Origin: JAGMCJ01 sp046761005
Lineage (GTDB): Archaea; Thermoplasmatota; Thermoplasmata; RBG-16-68-12; JAGMCJ01
Assembly (NCBI GenBank): GCA_046761005.1
Contig: JBHIFI010000020.1
Location: forward strand, 1-32,723
Direction of reading: 5' to 3'
Length of the DNA stretch: 32,723 nucleotides
Shown: piece by piece, positions 7,105-15,641 of the stretch
Layout: every line of letters starts with the position of its first letter
How positions within the stretch are numbered: the first letter of the stretch is position 1
Notes under the pieces: model-generated
The model's database searches: none
The model's input: the letters and a program-made list of their open reading frames with translations, nothing else
Told to the model about the DNA's origin: nothing
Translations under genes and position numbers: made by a program

Positions 7105-9249
7105 ATGGCCCGCCCGCCAGTGTGCCCAAAATGCCAGTCACCCAATCGGATGAACGCGGTGAGATGTCGCGTTTGCGGTGAGCGACTCAGGCCAGAAAGG
7201 AAACCAGGCGAAACCTCTCCTCAAAAACCCGTCGTCTTGGAGCGTGTCATGACGGGCGAGGTATTCACAGCCGTGCTCGGTGATGTGAAGTCCAAAGAAA
7301 AGCATGATTACAGAGAATCCGGAGGTATCAAGAGATATGGGGACATAGGACGGAAAGGCCCAAAATCTAGAGTATCAACGGCTGTGGATCAATCGAGTCA
7401 GGTCGAAGATTGGATGGCTAGATCGAGTGCCGCCATGGAACTCGAGATGCACGAAAAAGCAATAGAATATTTGGACAGAGTTCTGGAATTGTCACCCAAA
7501 GATCCAAAGGCATGGTACAAGAAGGGCGTGTGCCTTGGGAAGCTTGGAAATCATGTCGAGGCTATCAAGTGCTATGAAAAGGCAATCGAGGAGGACCCGA
7601 GGGACGCTCAGCTCTGGTATATGAAAGGCAAATCCCAAAAAGAAATCCGTTCCTATAAGAAAGCTCTTTTCTCTGTCGACAGGGCCTTGGAGCTAAGACC
7701 TAGTTTTACTGATGCCTGGTACTCGAAGGGGGGCCTTCTTCAGATTCTTGGGAAGCTCCTAGAAGCTTACGTGTGTTTCCTGGAAACCCTAAAACTAGAT
7801 CCAAATCACACAGATGCGCGACTTGGAAGGGATGAGGCTGAGGCGGCTCTAATGAACAAGGGCCTCCAATCTCTCATCAGTAGGGTCACCTCTTGGGATG
7901 ATTTACCGACTGGCATGCACTATGACCCCCGCTCCGGACCAAGCACTTCAAAAACGACTCTGGTTTCACTGGCAGAAGATGCACTATCCAAGGAAAACTT
8001 TGACGAGAGCCTGTACTTCTATGAGCAGGCATTGGATACGGATGAGGATGACTCTTTCCTTTGGGAAGAGAAAGGAAATCTCCTTTCCAAGATGGGAAGA
8101 TACAAGCAAGCAATGGAGTGTTACCAGAGATCTATTGCTATAAATGGCAAAACCCGCCAGATTCCAAGAATCGCAGAGCGCGATCGGAAACCTCAGCTCG
8201 CAGCTCATACCACGTCGTTTGAGTTCACTCGGAAGGAAACCGCAAGAGGGAGTGAGGAGACTAGTTCCGAGCGGAATTCCGCAGAAGCAAAGGCAATTTC
8301 GCCACGAGTTCCTTCTCAAGAACAAGGCACTGAAGCTGAAACCCCAGAACAAGAAATCCGTGGCGTGACAACTCAACAAGAGGACAGAGGGCAGGACATG
8401 AGAGAGGTTCCAGAAGTCTCAACAGTGGAGAGAAAACTAGAGGAAATCCTCTCTTCGGACCAAGAATTGCCTTCCACCGAGGAGGAGCCAGATGAGGGTC
8501 CCATTTCAGTCAAAATGAAAGTGAAGCATGCAAGAGGAGGTGGGATACAGAGGACTTATGTCAAGGGATTCGATGAGGCCCTGGGCGGCGGAATACCAAG
8601 GGGTCATGTGGTTCTAATTACAGGTGCACCGGGGACGATGAAATCATCTCTTGCCTTTTCCATCCTATACAACCAAGCTCTGAAAGGAAGAAGAACAGGA
8701 TTGTATGTCACACTGGAACAAAGTACGAGAAGCCTAGTTGCTCAAGCCGCATCCCTTGGGATGGAATACGATGAAGTGAGGGAATCCCTCAGGATATTTG
8801 ACTTGGCATACCTCAAGAGGCACACACAGATGACCAAAGAACAATGGATGGACTTGCTGCATTCTCAGATAAGGAAATTGAAGAGAAAGCTTGATCTGAG
8901 CTTCCTTGTGATAGACTCACTGGACGCTCTCTTGACGCTTGGTGACTTCGAGAAAAGGAGGTCAAAGATTTTCAAGCTTTTCGAGTGGCTAAGACAATTG
9001 GAAGTGACGACTCTTGTAATATCTGAAAGATCGGATTTTGTCGTCGGCGGAAACGTGATCCAGTCAAAGAGCATGGAGGATTTTCTCGCTGATGGTATTT
9101 TCCATCTAAGGCTCCATCTTGTCAACGATGTGGATGTTCAAAGGAGAATAAGATGTCTGAAAATGAGAGAGATGAACCATAACACGGGATACATGGCTCT
9201 TTCCTGGGATGATGGCTTCTTCAATGTCACGAGGGTGGTTAGGAGATAG
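7105..9249 (+). CDS. Zinc ribbon-TPR-KaiC-like ATPase fusion protein
   Basis: 714 residues with three parts. An N-terminal zinc ribbon has C7, C10, C21 and C24. TPR repeats occupy about 100-250 (for example AWYKKGVCLGKLGNHVEAIK), with another pair near 290-348. A charged, Glu-rich linker (about 350-480) leads to a C-terminal KaiC-like ATPase with P-loop GAPGTMKS at 507-514, YVTLEQ, FLVIDSLDALL and DVQRRIRCLKMR. The TPRs should recruit partners and the ATPase act as a switch. A 35-bp stretch coding for the C-terminal motif is identical to the upstream ATPase gene, pointing to recent duplication or gene conversion. ATG 7105 has GGAGA about 9 nt upstream; the previous stop is 13 bp away. Confidence 0.88.
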   Translation: MARPPVCPKCQSPNRMNAVRCRVCGERLRPERKPGETSPQKPVVLERVMTGEVFTAVLGDVKSKEKHDYRESGGIKRYGDIGRKGPKSRVSTAVDQSSQVEDWMARSSAAMELEMHEKAIEYLDRVLELSPKDPKAWYKKGVCLGKLGNHVEAIKCYEKAIEEDPRDAQLWYMKGKSQKEIRSYKKALFSVDRALELRPSFTDAWYSKGGLLQILGKLLEAYVCFLETLKLDPNHTDARLGRDEAEAALMNKGLQSLISRVTSWDDLPTGMHYDPRSGPSTSKTTLVSLAEDALSKENFDESLYFYEQALDTDEDDSFLWEEKGNLLSKMGRYKQAMECYQRSIAINGKTRQIPRIAERDRKPQLAAHTTSFEFTRKETARGSEETSSERNSAEAKAISPRVPSQEQGTEAETPEQEIRGVTTQQEDRGQDMREVPEVSTVERKLEEILSSDQELPSTEEEPDEGPISVKMKVKHARGGGIQRTYVKGFDEALGGGIPRGHVVLITGAPGTMKSSLAFSILYNQALKGRRTGLYVTLEQSTRSLVAQAASLGMEYDEVRESLRIFDLAYLKRHTQMTKEQWMDLLHSQIRKLKRKLDLSFLVIDSLDALLTLGDFEKRRSKIFKLFEWLRQLEVTTLVISERSDFVVGGNVIQSKSMEDFLADGIFHLRLHLVNDVDVQRRIRCLKMREMNHNTGYMALSWDDGFFNVTRVVRR

Positions 9250-9250
9250 C

Positions 9251-10015
9251 ATGGACTCGGGCAGAAGAATAATGACGTATGTAAGGGGATTCGACGATGA
9301 GATAGGAGGAGGCATCCCTCCTGGTCACATTACACTGATTCATGGACCGACAGGAACGATGAAATCCTCACTAGCCTTCTATATACTTTATAACAACGCC
9401 CTAGAAGGAAGGAAGGGTCTCTACGTCACCCTCGAACAAGAAGCGGAAAGTCTTGTAGACCAGATGGAATCGCTTGGGATGGAGGTTCCAGCTGCTTCCA
9501 AGCTGCTCCCAATATTTGACCTAAGTAGGGGCCGAGAGAAGCTTCACGAGTTGCACGAAAAAATGCAATCCCTAAAAGGGAAAGACCTGAAAAATCCCAT
9601 GACTGAGAAGGGCTTTCTGGGAGTGTTCAAGAAGAAGGTGGAAGAACTCAAGCAGAAACACAGTTTCGATCTACTTGTCATAGATTCACTGGAAGCCTTA
9701 GAACTCATTGCAGACTTTCCCGATAGGAGAAAGGACCTCTTTGATTTCTTCGAGTGGCTCAGAGCACTCGGTATAACGGCCTTCATTGTTTCCGAAACCA
9801 GCCCAGACCTGATGAGTTTCCTCAGATTTGAAGAAACATTCGACGAGGCTTTCCTGGCCGATGCCATTTTTGAACTCAAGATGGAGATAATAAACAACGT
9901 TGACGTCCAGAGAAGGATTAGATGTGTGAAGATGAGAAGCGTTAATCACAAAACCGACTACTTCACCCTCATACATGAGAACAAATGGTTTGAGATAACC
10001 AAGGCGATCTGTTAG
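9251..10015 (+). CDS. KaiC/RAD55-like ATPase, GTMKS P-loop type
   Basis: A 254-residue single-domain member of the same family, with P-loop GPTGTMKS (32-39), LYVTLEQEAESL, LLVIDSLEALEL and DVQRRIRCVKMR near the end. It has an insertion of about 20 residues between the catalytic strand and Walker B (LHELHEKMQSLKGKDLKNP) compared with its paralogues, which could alter subunit contacts. ATG 9251 is chosen because AGGAG lies 5 nt upstream and the gap to the previous stop is 1 bp; an upstream in-frame ATG at 9209 would overlap the previous gene by 41 bp and has no ribosome-binding site. Co-transcribed with its neighbours. Confidence 0.87.
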   Translation: MDSGRRIMTYVRGFDDEIGGGIPPGHITLIHGPTGTMKSSLAFYILYNNALEGRKGLYVTLEQEAESLVDQMESLGMEVPAASKLLPIFDLSRGREKLHELHEKMQSLKGKDLKNPMTEKGFLGVFKKKVEELKQKHSFDLLVIDSLEALELIADFPDRRKDLFDFFEWLRALGITAFIVSETSPDLMSFLRFEETFDEAFLADAIFELKMEIINNVDVQRRIRCVKMRSVNHKTDYFTLIHENKWFEITKAIC

Positions 10016-10027
10016 GAGGGAATAAAC

Positions 10028-10579
10028 TTGAGACGGAAAAGGCTTGGCCTCATCCTCTTGAGGATGGTAATCCTCTTCGCACTTTCCGCTGTCCTAGTGG
10101 GTGGATTCTGGTTCCATGCAGAGTTTTACAAATTCGGCTTGCCTGTTCTAGTAATCGCAGGCGCACTAATAATCGTCATGATGATACTCGCATTCAGACT
10201 CGCAGTCTCGGGAAGGTTTCAAGCTCTGTTAAGACCGAGGAAGTCCTTTGAGTTCGAACTGGAGGAGATTGATAAGGTTAGGCACGGTGTAAAGAAAGTG
10301 ATTCTGAGAAAGCCAAAAGACAAAAGGGACGTTCAACCGGGAAACATAGTATCTGCGAAACTGAAGGGAAAGGATGATGTCGAAATCTGTAGGCTGAGGA
10401 TCGTGGGGATCGATAGGAAATACCTGGCTGATTTCAAAGAGGAGGATCTTGAAGCCATGGGAATCAGCTCCAAGGGCGAGCTATCGGAAAAGTGGCGGAA
10501 ATTGGGAGGGAGGTTGGATGAGAGGGTATATGGAGAACTGGTGTTCTTCGAAAGCCTTGAGACGGAGAGAAGAGGATGA
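10028..10579 (+). CDS. Membrane-anchored protein with an ASCH-like domain
   Basis: 183 residues. Two hydrophobic helices (about 9-29 and 35-55) are followed by a cytoplasmic domain (about 70-178) that resembles the ASCH fold: a start like KVRHGVKKVILRKPKDKRDVQ, then a strand pair with PGNIVSAKL, then RLRIVGIDRKYLADFKEEDLEAMG and a final YGELVFFESL. ASCH domains are PUA-like beta-barrels linked to RNA or modified-nucleoside binding; anchoring one to the membrane is unusual. TTG 10028 is supported by GGAGGG 7 nt upstream. The stop overlaps the next ATG (ATGA). The ASCH assignment rests on motif reading and needs a profile search. Confidence 0.62.
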   Translation: MRRKRLGLILLRMVILFALSAVLVGGFWFHAEFYKFGLPVLVIAGALIIVMMILAFRLAVSGRFQALLRPRKSFEFELEEIDKVRHGVKKVILRKPKDKRDVQPGNIVSAKLKGKDDVEICRLRIVGIDRKYLADFKEEDLEAMGISSKGELSEKWRKLGGRLDERVYGELVFFESLETERRG

Positions 10580-12348
10580 TGCTTGAAATCATGCTGGTTA
10601 CTGTAATTTCCCTTCTTACACTAGCCGTTCTCATAATTGGAATTCTTTCTCTCGGTTCGCGAACAATTAAGACCCTCTTTATTGCCCTGCACATTCTTCT
10701 CTTGGCGGCGAACTTCTCTTGGCTATTGGGTAGAGAGCTACAGGAGAAGGCATTCGACACATTAACTCTTTCCTCGACGATCATGGTGTTTCCTATGACC
10801 ACGATCCTGATCTTGGCATTCTTTCGCGGCCGTTCATTTATAGATAAGATTTATCCCCCGCTCATTATCTTTCTTCCATCTCTAGGCATAATCTATCTTT
10901 CCAGTGTTGAAGTATGGACGAGTCTCGATCTCTACGATCACTCCCTTTTCGTCTTCTATCTGATTTTCTGTCTTGGCATTTCCGTTGCAGAGTCCGCCAC
11001 CTTTTGGCTTAGGTCTTCGATTCTCCATAAGGAGGGGTATCTCTTCGTCCTATCCCTTGTGATTCTTCTCGCTACCGGACCTGTTTACTATCAAGAGTTG
11101 AAGATCCTCAACGCCGACAATTTGATTGGCCCGAACCTGGGATTTCCACTTTTTGGTTCTGTTATCTTATTGACACTGCTTAGAACAAACTACTCACAGA
11201 CAAGGTTAAGGTCGAAGAGAAGGCTCCCGCGGGAGATATCAAGATTTGTTCTGGAAACTGGCAAGATTCATTTCGTAAACGAAACCAGACCAAAGTACTT
11301 GAGATCTGTCTTTGCTGATGAGTTGAATAGCGGAAAGCTTGGACTCATATTAACCTCCTCAAAGAAGGAGGAGCTCAAACAGAAATATCAGAATGCTGCT
11401 ATCATAGAGATTTCCTTTACCGATGGCAAGAACCGAATTAGGGCATGTGATTTGAGTAGAATCTACTTCTCCATTCGAGATTTTGCCATGACGCACGAGC
11501 ACAGTGTAATTCTCGTCGATGCGTTTCCTAGATTGGTATGCAACAACAAGATTCGTTCGGTGAGAGAGCTGATTTCTTCCATGAGGGACATTGCGAAACG
11601 CACTGATTCTACATTCTTAGTCCCCTTGTTTTTGATAACGAGTGAGGAATTCTCCGAACTCGTAGGCCCTAGGGATAACGTAATGGAATTCCCTGATGTT
11701 GAAAAGAAGGTCCTAGAGATATTGGATGCGCATATCGGCAATCTAAGTCGGCATCTTCTACGCACATACTGCACAAGTAAGCGCATCTCGACGAAGGACT
11801 TGCTGTTGGAAGACATCCCAGATTTGGCGGTGTGGATAACAAGCACTTTGGACACTCTCGGCATTTACGCAGGCGACAATGCGATTCTCAAGAACTGGAA
11901 AAACGAATCCTACAGCATATCCTTGGACCTAATGAGCTACTACAACTCTAACCTCGAGGAAGCTCAGAGGCTTTCAACCGATCCGGCGGTCACTACCGAA
12001 TCACTACTGGCTCAGGTCGTTTTCTCCAGAAGAAAAATACCTAGAGGTGCAAGAAAGGAAAAAGCTCACGACAAGAGAGACCACGATCTGAGGGAAAGAC
12101 TGCTGAGTGTTTTCAAGAAGTACTTCGGAGAGGCAGGAAGATTCGTATTGGCAAGAGAGATAAAAAAGATGGGTAAATCTCTCAATGAGCTTACAAAATC
12201 AGACGTTAGAGCGCTCGCAGAGAGAGCTCAGGATGCGATGATGGAATTTGGGGAGATAGTGGATATAGACCAGGTCAGAACTGACATGAAATCGAAAGGA
12301 TACATGATGAAAGATGAGATAGTTGGAATAATCTCGGAGGGTGTTTGA
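10576..12348 (+). CDS. Multi-spanning membrane receptor with a DUF835 domain
   Basis: 590 residues. The first 205 hold about seven hydrophobic segments (starting LVTVISLLTLAVLIIGIL), like the 7TM sensor modules found in front of histidine kinases. The following cytoplasmic part (about 225-360) fits DUF835: a strand-helix start (GLILTSSKKEELKQKY), the core HSVILVDAFPRLVCNN, and TFLVPLFLITSEEFSEL. The remaining C-terminal 200 residues are helical, rich in Lys/Arg/Glu, and not recognised. No kinase catalytic boxes are present. DUF835 proteins are recurrent partners of KaiC-like ATPases in archaea, which matches this position directly before one. Likely a receptor that passes an external or membrane signal to the ATPases; ligand unknown. 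Confidence 0.75.
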   Translation: MMLEIMLVTVISLLTLAVLIIGILSLGSRTIKTLFIALHILLLAANFSWLLGRELQEKAFDTLTLSSTIMVFPMTTILILAFFRGRSFIDKIYPPLIIFLPSLGIIYLSSVEVWTSLDLYDHSLFVFYLIFCLGISVAESATFWLRSSILHKEGYLFVLSLVILLATGPVYYQELKILNADNLIGPNLGFPLFGSVILLTLLRTNYSQTRLRSKRRLPREISRFVLETGKIHFVNETRPKYLRSVFADELNSGKLGLILTSSKKEELKQKYQNAAIIEISFTDGKNRIRACDLSRIYFSIRDFAMTHEHSVILVDAFPRLVCNNKIRSVRELISSMRDIAKRTDSTFLVPLFLITSEEFSELVGPRDNVMEFPDVEKKVLEILDAHIGNLSRHLLRTYCTSKRISTKDLLLEDIPDLAVWITSTLDTLGIYAGDNAILKNWKNESYSISLDLMSYYNSNLEEAQRLSTDPAVTTESLLAQVVFSRRKIPRGARKEKAHDKRDHDLRERLLSVFKKYFGEAGRFVLAREIKKMGKSLNELTKSDVRALAERAQDAMMEFGEIVDIDQVRTDMKSKGYMMKDEIVGIISEGV

Positions 12349-12350
12349 GC

Positions 12351-13082
12351 ATGAAACCGAGGATAAGGACATACATAGAGGGCTTTGATGATATCCTGGA
12401 CGGAGGAATTCCCAAAGGACACAATGTGCTAATCACCGGAACTCCGGGCACAATGAAGTCCTCCGTGGCCTATTCAATTCTGCACAACAATGCTCTCAAC
12501 GAGGGAACAAAGGGTCTGTACATATCACTTGAGCAGAAGAGAGCTAGTCTGTTTGACCACATGAAGAGTATGGGAATGGACCCAGCCACAGTGAAAGATG
12601 AGGTGAGCGTCCTCGATTTGAGTGCACTGAGGAAGAAAATGCAGGATGCTAAGCAGGACGTCTGGGTAGACTTCCTCACGATGTACACAAAGAGCATCAA
12701 GAGCGGATTCGACTACGGTCTCCTTGTTCTGGACTCCCTTGATGCAGTTGAGGCATTGGCAAAATTCGAGGATTTCCGAATGGAATTCTTTAGATTACTG
12801 AAGTGGTTCAAGGCGCTTGGACTCACATCTCTTATCATCACGGAAATGCCAGGGGTCAGCCCTCCTTTGGGTTCGAGCGCAGACCTCTGGAATGCCTTCG
12901 GAAAGCACAAGGAGGACTATCTTGCCGACGGGATTATACTCCTGAAGATGGAGAAGAGAGGAGATTTCGAGGTCCAGAGACGAATAAGATGCGTGAAGAT
13001 GAGAAGCGTCCGTCATGATACGAGATATTTCGCGATTGTCTTTGAGGGAGGCAAGTTTCAAGTGACCAGAATAATGGCCTAG
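12351..13082 (+). CDS. KaiC/RAD55-like ATPase, GTMKS P-loop type
   Basis: A 243-residue member of the same family, with IEGFDDILDGGIPKGH, P-loop GTPGTMKS (30-37), LYISLEQKRASL, LLVLDSLDAVEAL and EVQRRIRCVKMR. The start is ATG 12351, 7 nt after GGAGGGTG; the in-frame TTG at 12345 would sit only 1 nt from that site. The gap to the DUF835 receptor gene is 2 bp, which suggests the two act as a pair. The 3' end overlaps the convergent beta-propeller gene by 4 bp, closing this operon. Confidence 0.87.
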   Translation: MKPRIRTYIEGFDDILDGGIPKGHNVLITGTPGTMKSSVAYSILHNNALNEGTKGLYISLEQKRASLFDHMKSMGMDPATVKDEVSVLDLSALRKKMQDAKQDVWVDFLTMYTKSIKSGFDYGLLVLDSLDAVEALAKFEDFRMEFFRLLKWFKALGLTSLIITEMPGVSPPLGSSADLWNAFGKHKEDYLADGIILLKMEKRGDFEVQRRIRCVKMRSVRHDTRYFAIVFEGGKFQVTRIMA

Positions 13083-14023
13083 TCAAGGTCCCTCTTAACT
13101 ATCCTCATTGTTATCCTCGAAGATTTGCATTTTGGACATTGTCTAAGGTAAGATGATGAAACAAACGTCCCGCAACGTGACTCACCTCTGCACATGATTT
13201 CGTAGAGAACGTCACTTTCACCCACTTCCTCGAAATAGGACAATTCTTTCTCGACTGCAACGGCTACTGCCTTTCCTTCAGTAGAAATCGCAGAAGCTTC
13301 TGCAGGAAACAACCATCTCTCCTCTCCGTTCTGGTCGTACAGCGCGACTTTGGATGAGTGAAGAACCGCTACGAGTTCATCAGCAGAGAGGCCAAGTACT
13401 GTGTCATCCAAAGACTTCTCAAGAGATATCTCGCAATCCTCCGTCACGGATAGAATCTTCTGAGGAAGCGCCACGAATAGAGAGTTCTCACCCCCAGAGA
13501 GAGCGACGATATCCTCTGTGAAATCCATCTCGGCGATTTCTCGACCAGCTTTGGTGAATGCAATCAACTTCTTCCCGTTCCCCAGGAAAATCCTATCATG
13601 GAAGGTGGCAAGATTGTTCCCGCCAGAATCGCTTTTCCAAAGTTCCCTCCCGTCTCTAGCGAAAACCAATACTTCCGCCTGGGTTAGAATCACAGCCATC
13701 TCCGAGACCACAAAATCGACAGGCGATGATGCCAATGGTAGCTCCTTCATGGTGACACCGATTCTATTCACCAGACGTATACCATTCTCGTATGCGATGA
13801 AGAAAACAGCCTCATGTGAAGAAAAACCGAATCCGACTACTTTTCCCTTGAGGGTGACTGTCCATCTTTGAAGTCCAGCCTCGTCAAGAAAGAGTACCTT
13901 GCGACCAGCGGAAACCAAGACCCCCCTATCCCCCGCCAACAGGAGGATCCGATCCAATTCTTCGCCAAACTCGGCTTTCCATATCAATCTCACGCTCACA
14001 CGATAATGATAGAAAAATCTCAA
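13079..14023 (-). CDS. Beta-propeller-like protein with a C-terminal zinc ribbon
   Basis: 314 residues dominated by short beta-strand repeats of the WD40/PQQ kind, where blades end in elements such as VLVFARDGRELWKSD and VALYDQNGEERWLF. The last 45 residues carry a Cys-rich module (MCRGESRCG ... QCPKCKSS), likely a zinc ribbon. No signal peptide, so it should be a cytoplasmic scaffold. It is the only minus-strand gene within the island. The listed TTG start has no ribosome-binding site; GTG at 13999 is an alternative that would fit a leaderless mRNA from a GATTAAATT box near 14020-14029. Partners are unknown, but position suggests the KaiC-like network. Confidence 0.68.
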   Translation of the reverse strand: MRFFYHYRVSVRLIWKAEFGEELDRILLLAGDRGVLVSAGRKVLFLDEAGLQRWTVTLKGKVVGFGFSSHEAVFFIAYENGIRLVNRIGVTMKELPLASSPVDFVVSEMAVILTQAEVLVFARDGRELWKSDSGGNNLATFHDRIFLGNGKKLIAFTKAGREIAEMDFTEDIVALSGGENSLFVALPQKILSVTEDCEISLEKSLDDTVLGLSADELVAVLHSSKVALYDQNGEERWLFPAEASAISTEGKAVAVAVEKELSYFEEVGESDVLYEIMCRGESRCGTFVSSSYLRQCPKCKSSRITMRIVKRDLD

Positions 14024-14112
14024 TTTAATCCTTTGTCAAGAGAATGAGAGGTCGCACCAAGGATCCCTAGAAGGCGAAGGTAGAATAGACTACAGCCAGG
14101 ACGGGAAAGTGG

Positions 14113-14130
14113 ATTATCAAACTTGATAAT
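14113..14130 (+). promoter_or_regulatory. Perfect palindrome ATTATCAA-AC-TTGATAAT upstream of the HTH regulator operon
   Basis: An 8-bp perfect inverted repeat with a 2-bp centre. It sits about 27 bp upstream of a strong TATA box, and its core matches the palindrome at 6262-6277 in 14 of 16 positions. The first gene downstream codes for a winged-helix regulator, so autoregulation and control of the 6330 operon are a reasonable inference. Confidence 0.62.
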
Positions 14131-14143
14131 TATTATGCAACCT

Positions 14144-14154
14144 ACATATATATC
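14144..14154 (+). promoter_or_regulatory. TATA box of the regulator-KaiC-giant protein operon
   Basis: ACATATATATC is the best TATA match in the region. Transcription would begin near 14175, giving a leader of about 45 nt before ATG 14221. That leader contains a small inverted repeat (TAGAG ... CTCTA, 14171-14193). Confidence 0.6.
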
Positions 14155-14220
14155 AACATTCTATCTTTCTTAGAGCTTGTAGTAGCTACTCTAACACGAT
14201 TGGAATTTAGCGGGGCCAAT

Positions 14221-14937
14221 ATGAAGAGAGACCATTTCAGAGCGACAATCGAGATACTCGCAGGAGGACATGGACTCCCAATACTCAATCTTCTTCACTC
14301 CAAGGGCTGGTCGATCGCTAGCGATGTTGCCTCTGAACTCGATATCCACACAACCACTGCCTCAAAATACCTCACCAGATTGTACGAGGTCGGAATACTC
14401 GACAGAAGAACAAGAAATTGCAAAACGAGGAAGGCATACGAATATAACCTAAAGAGCCCGAGGATTTCCATAGATTTCGACATAGGTGGGAGTCAGGACG
14501 ACGATCTCGTCAGTGTTTGTGAGTTCTATTCTCTACTTCTTTTTGCAACGCTCAAGAAGACGGAAAAAATTGGATGGGCAATGATAAATCCCGCAGTCGA
14601 GGAGGCGCTTTCAGACCTTCAGGATTCCTGCAAACAAGAAATTTCAGATATAATCGCATACGTCGATCTCAAGGGCGGACACGTCTCAACGTTCAGAAAA
14701 TTGAAAAGGGCCATCGAAAACGGTGAGCTTCAATGCACCTTGCCCGATATCAAGAGGGCCTTTGCACTTCTCTTCGAGAGAGTCCTCGGGTTGTGCAGTG
14801 AGGGGGTTGGATCCACTACAGCTAGCAGAATATTCCGGCTAGCTTTGAAGACGATGCCTAAGAAGATATCGGATCTGGCTACTGAGTATGGATTATTTGG
14901 TGCTTTCCCCGAGGACGTTGGATATGAGGAACAGTGA
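14221..14937 (+). CDS. Winged-helix (ArsR-like) transcription regulator
   Basis: 238 residues. The N-terminal 75 residues form a winged helix of the ArsR/MarR type: ILNLLHSKGWSIASDVASEL, then DIHTTTASKYLTRLYEVGIL as the turn and recognition helix, and a basic wing (DRRTRNCKTRKAYEYNL). The rest (about 85-238) is mostly helical and unrecognised, perhaps for dimerisation or signal binding. ATG 14221 is chosen over TTG 14200 because it starts the conserved-looking part; no clear ribosome-binding site is present. It leads the operon with the canonical KaiC-like gene and the giant protein, overlapping the former by 14 bp. It is the best candidate to bind the palindromes at 14113 and 6262. Confidence 0.78.
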   Translation: MKRDHFRATIEILAGGHGLPILNLLHSKGWSIASDVASELDIHTTTASKYLTRLYEVGILDRRTRNCKTRKAYEYNLKSPRISIDFDIGGSQDDDLVSVCEFYSLLLFATLKKTEKIGWAMINPAVEEALSDLQDSCKQEISDIIAYVDLKGGHVSTFRKLKRAIENGELQCTLPDIKRAFALLFERVLGLCSEGVGSTTASRIFRLALKTMPKKISDLATEYGLFGAFPEDVGYEEQ

Positions 14938-15640
14938 AACGAGGGTAATGACTGGTATTGCGGGACTGGACGCTCTTGCACAGGGCGGATTCCCAAAGAA
15001 TAGTGTCAACCTCGTTTCGGGTCCCGCAGGTAGCGGGAAAACACTGCTAGCCACCCAATTTTTCTTCAACGGCGCGAAGGACAATGGCGACACAGGTCTC
15101 TATCTCGTCCTTGAGGAAAATCGAGAAAACATCATCCGAGCTATGAAGAATTTCCAGATGGATCTGGGAGAATTGGAAAACCAAGGGAGGCTTTTCCTAA
15201 TCGACCTGGGAGAGATAAGAACAGACCAGAGTCATGGGGTTGTGGGCTTCAGGGAAATCATGGACTTCCTTGAGAGCTTCATTGACAGGACGAGACCTAA
15301 GAGACTCGTATTGGACTCGCTTCCAGTTGTCGGACTTTACTACCGGAATGTGGATGAGTTTAGAGAGGAGCTCTTCACTTTCTCTCGTTACCTTCGTCAA
15401 CGGGATCTAACTTCTCTTCTAATCTCAGAGTCGTTAGAGAACCAAGGTCTGACACGATTTGGGGTCGAACAATTCGTCGCTGATTCATTCATCGTTCTAG
15501 GGCTGGAAGAGGTGAGAGGAGAGCTTCGGAGGACAATAACTGTTAGGAAGATGAGGTTCACGAAGCACGACACCGCGAAACATCCGTTCCTCATAACTCC
15601 GAGGGGAATCGAGGTCATGTCAGAGGAGAAGGTCGTCTAG
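14924..15640 (+). CDS. KaiC/RAD55-like ATPase with canonical P-loop
   Basis: 238 residues. Unlike the GTMKS group it has an intact P-loop GPAGSGKT (33-40), the full catalytic pair in LYLVLEEN, and a Walker B strand RLVLDSLPVVGLYY. The end carries RRTITVRKMRFTKHDTAKHPF, close to the usual KaiC-family C-terminal motif. It is therefore the paralogue most likely to be an active ATPase. ATG 14924 is chosen (GAGGAC about 8 nt upstream); ATG 14888 would give a longer overlap with the regulator gene. It lies between the regulator and the 1708-residue protein, 1 bp from the latter. Confidence 0.88.
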   Translation: MRNSETRVMTGIAGLDALAQGGFPKNSVNLVSGPAGSGKTLLATQFFFNGAKDNGDTGLYLVLEENRENIIRAMKNFQMDLGELENQGRLFLIDLGEIRTDQSHGVVGFREIMDFLESFIDRTRPKRLVLDSLPVVGLYYRNVDEFREELFTFSRYLRQRDLTSLLISESLENQGLTRFGVEQFVADSFIVLGLEEVRGELRRTITVRKMRFTKHDTAKHPFLITPRGIEVMSEEKVV

Positions 15641-15641
15641 A

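Noticed and set aside
14171..14193. Inverted repeat TAGAG ... CTCTA in the leader of the HTH regulator operon
   Set aside because: Only 5 paired bases with mismatches inside; too weak to call a riboswitch or attenuator.
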